DNA of 7,439 nt, taken from the NCBI GenBank assembly GCA_937871115.1, contig CALMXW010000051.1, forward strand, positions 1 to 7,439. Direction: 5' to 3'. The notes beneath the pieces are model-generated. The model made no database searches. It was given only the letters and a program-made list of their open reading frames with translations, and was not told the DNA's origin. Position 1 is the stretch's first letter. Every line of letters starts with the position of its first letter. Shown here in pieces: positions 6,801-7,439 of this stretch. Source of the DNA: an uncultured bacterium. Its GTDB lineage: Bacteria; Patescibacteriota; Minisyncoccia; Phycocordibacterales; CAIJYI01. The position numbers were made by a program, and so were the translations under genes.

Positions 6801-7439
6801 TGCTTGTATTTTTTAGCGAGAGATCATAAGTACCCAATGCTTTTATAGGGAAATGAAGAAAATAGTCTGGATTATTTGTCACATTGTCTATACCACAATC
6901 AGAAGAAGGAGATATCGTACTACTCGCAGTAGAAAAGATTTGCGTATCACCAGATGGGCTTGTGATGGAGAGCTCGAGCGGAGCTTTGCAGAGCGTGTGG
7001 CCGTTGCTGTCCAGCGCCGCCATTTGGATGTAGGCATTGTCACCCACATGATAGATAGATTTATCTGTGTTTATCGCCAAGACTCCCCAACTAAAATCTT
7101 GAGTAGCTACGTAGGCAATGTCATCCTGAATAAACTCCACACGTAAATAATAATTTCCTGGAACAAACTCTCTTTCTGGTCGCGATACTTTCACGCGTGT
7201 TTTTCCGCCCACTTCTTCGAGTGTCGGATCAAGGGAAGCTTTTCTGCCGTTCGACTCAAGAAGCTCGGCTTTCACGATACGTATGTTTGTATCTGTGCTC
7301 TGAGCTCGAGCAATAGGTATAAAACGCGACCAATTAAGCCACGAGATTTGTTCTGGTGTTGACGAAGCAGGGGTTGAAGATGCAACTTCCGAAGCCTCTG
7401 GAGAAATAACCCGTCCAGAAAGCGCCGCCGCTTCGATTC
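889..7439 (-). CDS. Giant multi-domain secreted surface protein (MG2-like, Gly-rich, 2x DUF2341-LamG), N-terminus outside window
   Basis: At least 2182 residues. The frame is open to the right edge, and no convincing start lies inside the window. The GTG at 7275 lacks a ribosome-binding site and sits in a continuing frame that includes PIARAQSTDTNIRIVKAELL, so it is an internal valine. Residues are numbered from 7275. An MG2-like domain at about 64-170 has the typical NTDKSIYHVGDNAYI strand, then a beta-rich segment to about 318. Three related beta modules follow (345-887), the second split by a Gly-rich domain (482-705). Then come two copies of a 526-530-residue unit (896-1415 and 1423-1945), each with DUF2341 (W-W-x-x-x-W-x-N-R start, DIRFVD, LPYEIE) and a LamG jellyroll (GVWHLGN through DG-IDD-RVYN). 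The C-terminal module is 1946-2128. Composition is Ser/Thr/Ala/Gly-rich with seven cysteines in residues 1-2128, as expected for an extracellular protein. It is probably an adhesin or glycan-binding protein; the ligand is unknown. No catalytic motif, LPXTG signal or C-terminal membrane anchor is seen. The stop is TAG. Confidence 0.93.
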   Translation of the reverse strand, partial: IEAAALSGRVISPEASEVASSTPASSTPEQISWLNWSRFIPIARAQSTDTNIRIVKAELLESNGRKASLDPTLEEVGGKTRVKVSRPEREFVPGNYYLRVEFIQDDIAYVATQDFSWGVLAINTDKSIYHVGDNAYIQMAALDSNGHTLCKAPLELSITSPSGDTQIFSTASSTISPSSDCGIDNVTNNPDYFLHFPIKALGTYDLSLKNTSNGKMVESTLEVNSNAPFEVTRRGATRINPFKAPSYSMNLTVKANQNFDGQVTEALPKGFQVVPSEEKFSASVTTDGDTQYVTWKVKNVKAGATFSLQYEYSAPQISPELYLLGPLRFTSGNFLVRLFGQEKTDFEEARQWQLASDAVTVKVRQEINILDGWLNAASGAYATSSEIIQISTTQYTSPTYYFEVVASTTSATNANMYLVNASTYAVVATITVNGTSYARYRSTSFTPTTGANNYVVVLGNEAVGKGAIAARVVVLQATSAFANTETQIEIGNNESFSTVATTTFASPKYWYYDSTKWAGTNTFYAEVSWKTVKASLASSTTYSTAGTFTVGIPAGTASTSVGLWGGGGAGGGCPATANTGGAGGAGGQFASSTLAALTGTHTLVVAATKAGGSNQSGGVGNDSSWDTTSVVAKGGAGGGVGTGGSVASSTGSSTGCIGTVCFAGGTSGAGAATYGGGGGGGAGTNGAGGSATGAAVAGTGTTVGGGAGGAKRTTSNNGAAGTSRGGGGGGAFTTTAAARTGGTGAQGQGLVTNYMASTTIALQEDDGSFGNWTDKAYIAASTSAGVATRARSSAFTPTSGRNYRIVLQSNYTGVVVAIYNAKIIVDQTSPTKLEPQYLLANTKLRPGTGLQDFDTLWDSTEWNDGYTYIHEVDSVSAGTSDVKLQDTTGPADITGSTVTDAIQREQSSSLTMPTTGRNMDVVATTNNNDIYASRILVQVDTSILTTTFTQKDYRWYDSANAVQPGSAFQLENTAHTLTSTSSPIRLRMNVTVGGKAMSASSSEFKLQYAYNTSGTWFDVDNWWDTTWQNRKKISFSNASANADLAEFVIPVQLRSTANGVSGAIDYSKTQDSGQDIRFVDANGTTTLPYEIEKWDETGTSTVLVKVPRINAATTTDFIWMYYNNTSAVSAAATTSVWATTGAQGVWHLGNKASSTAGAFLDATSNANNGTGSGGASLASTTGIIDGAYNFDGSNDYVNTGLTTHYSQTTISVWVNVRTSGGGTLGRILEKRNGGAQVFAFYPDVGNSIVSFNRQWTGGGSDAAGNAKWNTGTALSTNAWHHVVLTYDESSTANDPSIYFDGVAQSVFVSVARPTGSVVNNADAYYIGNRGDATRGLDGNIDDMRVYNRILSADEVLAEYKAGAGTLLTYGSEESAADAPWEFYGNSSAVDGTNITSTLLAASDVKETYESGNFSASTTLYSIPVGQEGEWDWSLLPAHATSTTTYYFRMIDANGEVVFSSYTNYPTITVDTTNTLTQRDYRWYLNANSVQPGSAAQGENVANTISSVSTPIRLRMNVTSNNSVLTASSTEFALQYAYSTAGPWTPVGWWNTSWLNRQKISFNNASASGDLADFVVPVQLRATANGVSGAIDYSKTQDSGQDIRFVDANGTTTLPYEIERWDETGTSTVHVKVPRINAATTTDYVWMYYNNVSASDGQTVTSVWTNTSAQGVWHLGNKASSTAGAFTDSTANANNGTGSGGSSLASTTGVVDGAYNFDASNDNVSAGSGASLDDIVNLSACAWINPRSAGKLAGGFHFGEIVIKQASSVVGGWFFEVNDKTSPLNVTFYRSFTGDGSWRTPANAAPLNTWSHVCVTYNNSSTANVPIIYVNGVSQTLTTVSTPTGTRVDDSPGNLMIGDEMALDETFDGWIDDVRVYNKLLTADEILAQYKAGAGTFLAYGSEESESTNAWTFYNGNNSATDGANVTANLLTASDIKETYESANFSATSTLAAIPAGQEGEWDWALDPVNATSTTYYFRMVKANGDIPFYSYTNYPQLTGNFTNLTLTTSQTPFPTLTPGSPQFSTTTVVVTTNNSSGWSLSLYGNDRVTGDTTMDMTTNATIGLTDQTEWIPGAATTSVGNAVRISSLDNSQKVLAFRVMTASGSQPFIAPTWWGTVDSYSDNANTKWAGVSSSTIARQIGNSSAPAASGATSTVLYYLDVPSSQQTGSYDGVVTYTATVNP
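892..1440 (-). repeat. C-terminal module of the giant protein, paralogous to the small secreted protein
   Basis: Residues 1946-2128. It follows the unit B TNYP segment directly and ends the protein. Features include TLTPGSPQF, TTNNSSGWSLSLYGND, SVGNAVRI, KVLAFRVMTASGSQPF, TWWGT and YYLDVPSSQQTGSYDG, ending in a VVTYTATVNP strand. No cysteine, sortase signal or membrane segment is seen. A terminal module that also exists as a separate secreted protein next door is a good candidate for an envelope-attachment or subunit-docking domain. The W-S-L in SGWSLSLYG and the final G-x-Y-x-G-x-V-T-Y strand loosely recall WxL cell-wall-binding domains, but the small paralog has Y-L-V at the first site. Confidence 0.8.
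1441..3009 (-). repeat. Tandem unit B: second copy of the DYRWY-DUF2341-LamG-FYG unit
   Basis: Residues 1423-1945, with the same order as unit A. DUF2341 starts at W1494 and LamG at about 1616, and the unit ends at TNYPQL. The offset is 526 residues up to the start of LamG and 530 after it, so indels are confined to the LamG domain. This LamG has diverged most: its core strands read LSACAWIN and WSHVCVTYN, placing cysteines at 1686 and 1759 where unit A has Ser and Val. Confidence 0.85.
2615..2694 (-). repeat. 80-bp near-identical repeat within DUF2341, copy B
   Basis: This block matches 4193-4272 at 79 of 80 bases, the only difference being 2641 (G) versus 4219 (T). It encodes residues 1528-1554 around AIDYSKTQDSGQDIRFVDA. 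Flanking DNA drops quickly to moderate similarity, so this patch is unusually conserved even at silent positions. Confidence 0.95.
3031..4590 (-). repeat. Tandem unit A: DYRWY segment, DUF2341, LamG, FYG/TNYP segment
   Basis: Residues 896-1415. The order is QKDYRWY segment (about 896-967), DUF2341 (about 968-1075), LamG jellyroll (about 1090-1308) and a linking beta segment from WEFYGNSS to SYTNYP. LamG landmarks are VWHLGN, YNFDGSNDYV, ISVWVNV, WHHVVLTYD, YFDG, YIGNRG and DGNIDDMRVYN. LamG and DUF2341 commonly occur together in secreted proteins and are usually taken as glycan- or protein-binding modules. The unit recurs 526 residues later. Confidence 0.85.
4193..4272 (-). repeat. 80-bp near-identical repeat within DUF2341, copy A
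   Basis: Partner of 2615-2694, at a distance of exactly 1578 bp (526 codons, in frame). It encodes residues 1002-1028 of the giant protein. Recombination between the two copies would delete or add exactly one complete in-frame unit. Confidence 0.95.
4615..6243 (-). repeat. Three diverged beta modules of the giant protein
   Basis: The modules begin TYYFEV (345), TFYAEV (468) and TYIHEV (813), and each has a late landmark: FTPTTGANNY, FTPTSGRNYR or LTMPTTGRNM. The first two boundaries are marked by YYDSTKW (458-463) and LWDSTEW (802-808). The spacing from the E of xEV to the G of the TTG/TSG landmark is 47 residues in module 1, 45 in module 3 and 274 in module 2. Module 2 is long because of the glycine-rich insertion. 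The function is probably structural: a stalk or carbohydrate-binding-like beta-sandwiches. I do not recognise a named family. Confidence 0.6.
5182..5820 (-). other. Glycine-rich domain inserted in the giant protein
   Basis: Residues 486-698 show the typical glycine-rich surface domain: a hydrophobic opening GTFTVGIPAGTASTSVGLWG, then long Gly/Ala runs (up to seven G in a row), an internal LAALTGTHTLVV strand, a GVGNDSSWD motif and a closing GAQGQGLV. Similar domains occur in bacterial surface and tail-fibre proteins, where the Gly-rich stretches can form polyglycine-II-like bundles. Three cysteines (519, 602, 607) lie here. The DNA is locally GC-rich and low in complexity, which produces long but spurious Pro/Arg-rich open frames on the opposite strand. 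Confidence 0.75.
6766..7086 (-). other. MG2-like (alpha-2-macroglobulin-type) domain of the giant protein
   Basis: Residues 64-170 carry the MG2 pattern: INTDKSIYHVGDNAYI, then MAALDSNGHTL, LSITSPSGD, and a closing strand GTYDLSLKNTSNG. In bacterial macroglobulin-like and other surface proteins this is a fibronectin-like beta-sandwich. No thioester motif or other macroglobulin domain is seen, so it is a structural domain here and not a protease trap. Two cysteines (96 and 127) lie inside it and could form a disulfide. The following residues, to about 318, look like a second beta-sandwich region (ALPKGFQVV, YVTWKVKNVKAG, FSLQYEYSAP) with no named family I can support. Confidence 0.6.

Overview
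The window carries three same-strand (minus) reading frames packed head to tail. They are the bulk of a giant repetitive secreted surface protein, a small secreted protein immediately downstream, and the first codons of a third signal-peptide-bearing protein cut by the left window edge. The domain vocabulary (DUF2341, LamG/concanavalin-like jellyrolls, a glycine-rich domain, Ser/Thr-rich linkers, few cysteines and a '...TQDFSWGVLAINTDKSIY' leader region) and the moderate GC suggest an ultra-small candidate-phyla bacterium, most likely Paceibacteria (Parcubacteria/Patescibacteria). This assignment is an inference from family style, not from a marker gene. Both complete stop codons are TAG and no in-frame TGA occurs, so the sequence does not distinguish genetic code 11 from code 25.

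Layout in transcription order (right to left). Positions 7439-889 encode at least 2182 residues of the giant protein with no start inside the window. Using the codon at 7275 as residue 1, the order is: an entry segment; an alpha-2-macroglobulin MG2-like domain (about 64-170); a beta-rich segment (about 171-318); three related beta modules of about 120 residues (345-887), the second split by an inserted glycine-rich domain (about 482-705); two tandem copies of a 526-530-residue unit (DYRWY segment, DUF2341, LamG, FYG/TNYP segment); and a C-terminal module of about 180 residues. A short AT-rich gap with promoter-like elements and a perfect DnaA-box match follows. Positions 803-102 then encode a 233-residue secreted protein whose whole mature part is a diverged copy of the giant protein's C-terminal module. 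After 34 further bases a third protein starts at 67 and runs off the edge.

The main point of interest is this pairing: a giant multi-domain surface protein, probably an adhesin or glycan-binding protein, sits next to a stand-alone secreted copy of its own C-terminal module. This suggests that the module is a shared anchoring or assembly unit, for example a surface-fibre subunit plus a large tip or decorating protein, or two proteins using the same envelope docking site. The duplicated DUF2341-LamG units, with one 80-bp block differing at a single base, point to recent recombination or gene conversion. Nothing suggests a defence system, mobile element, CRISPR array or RNA gene.
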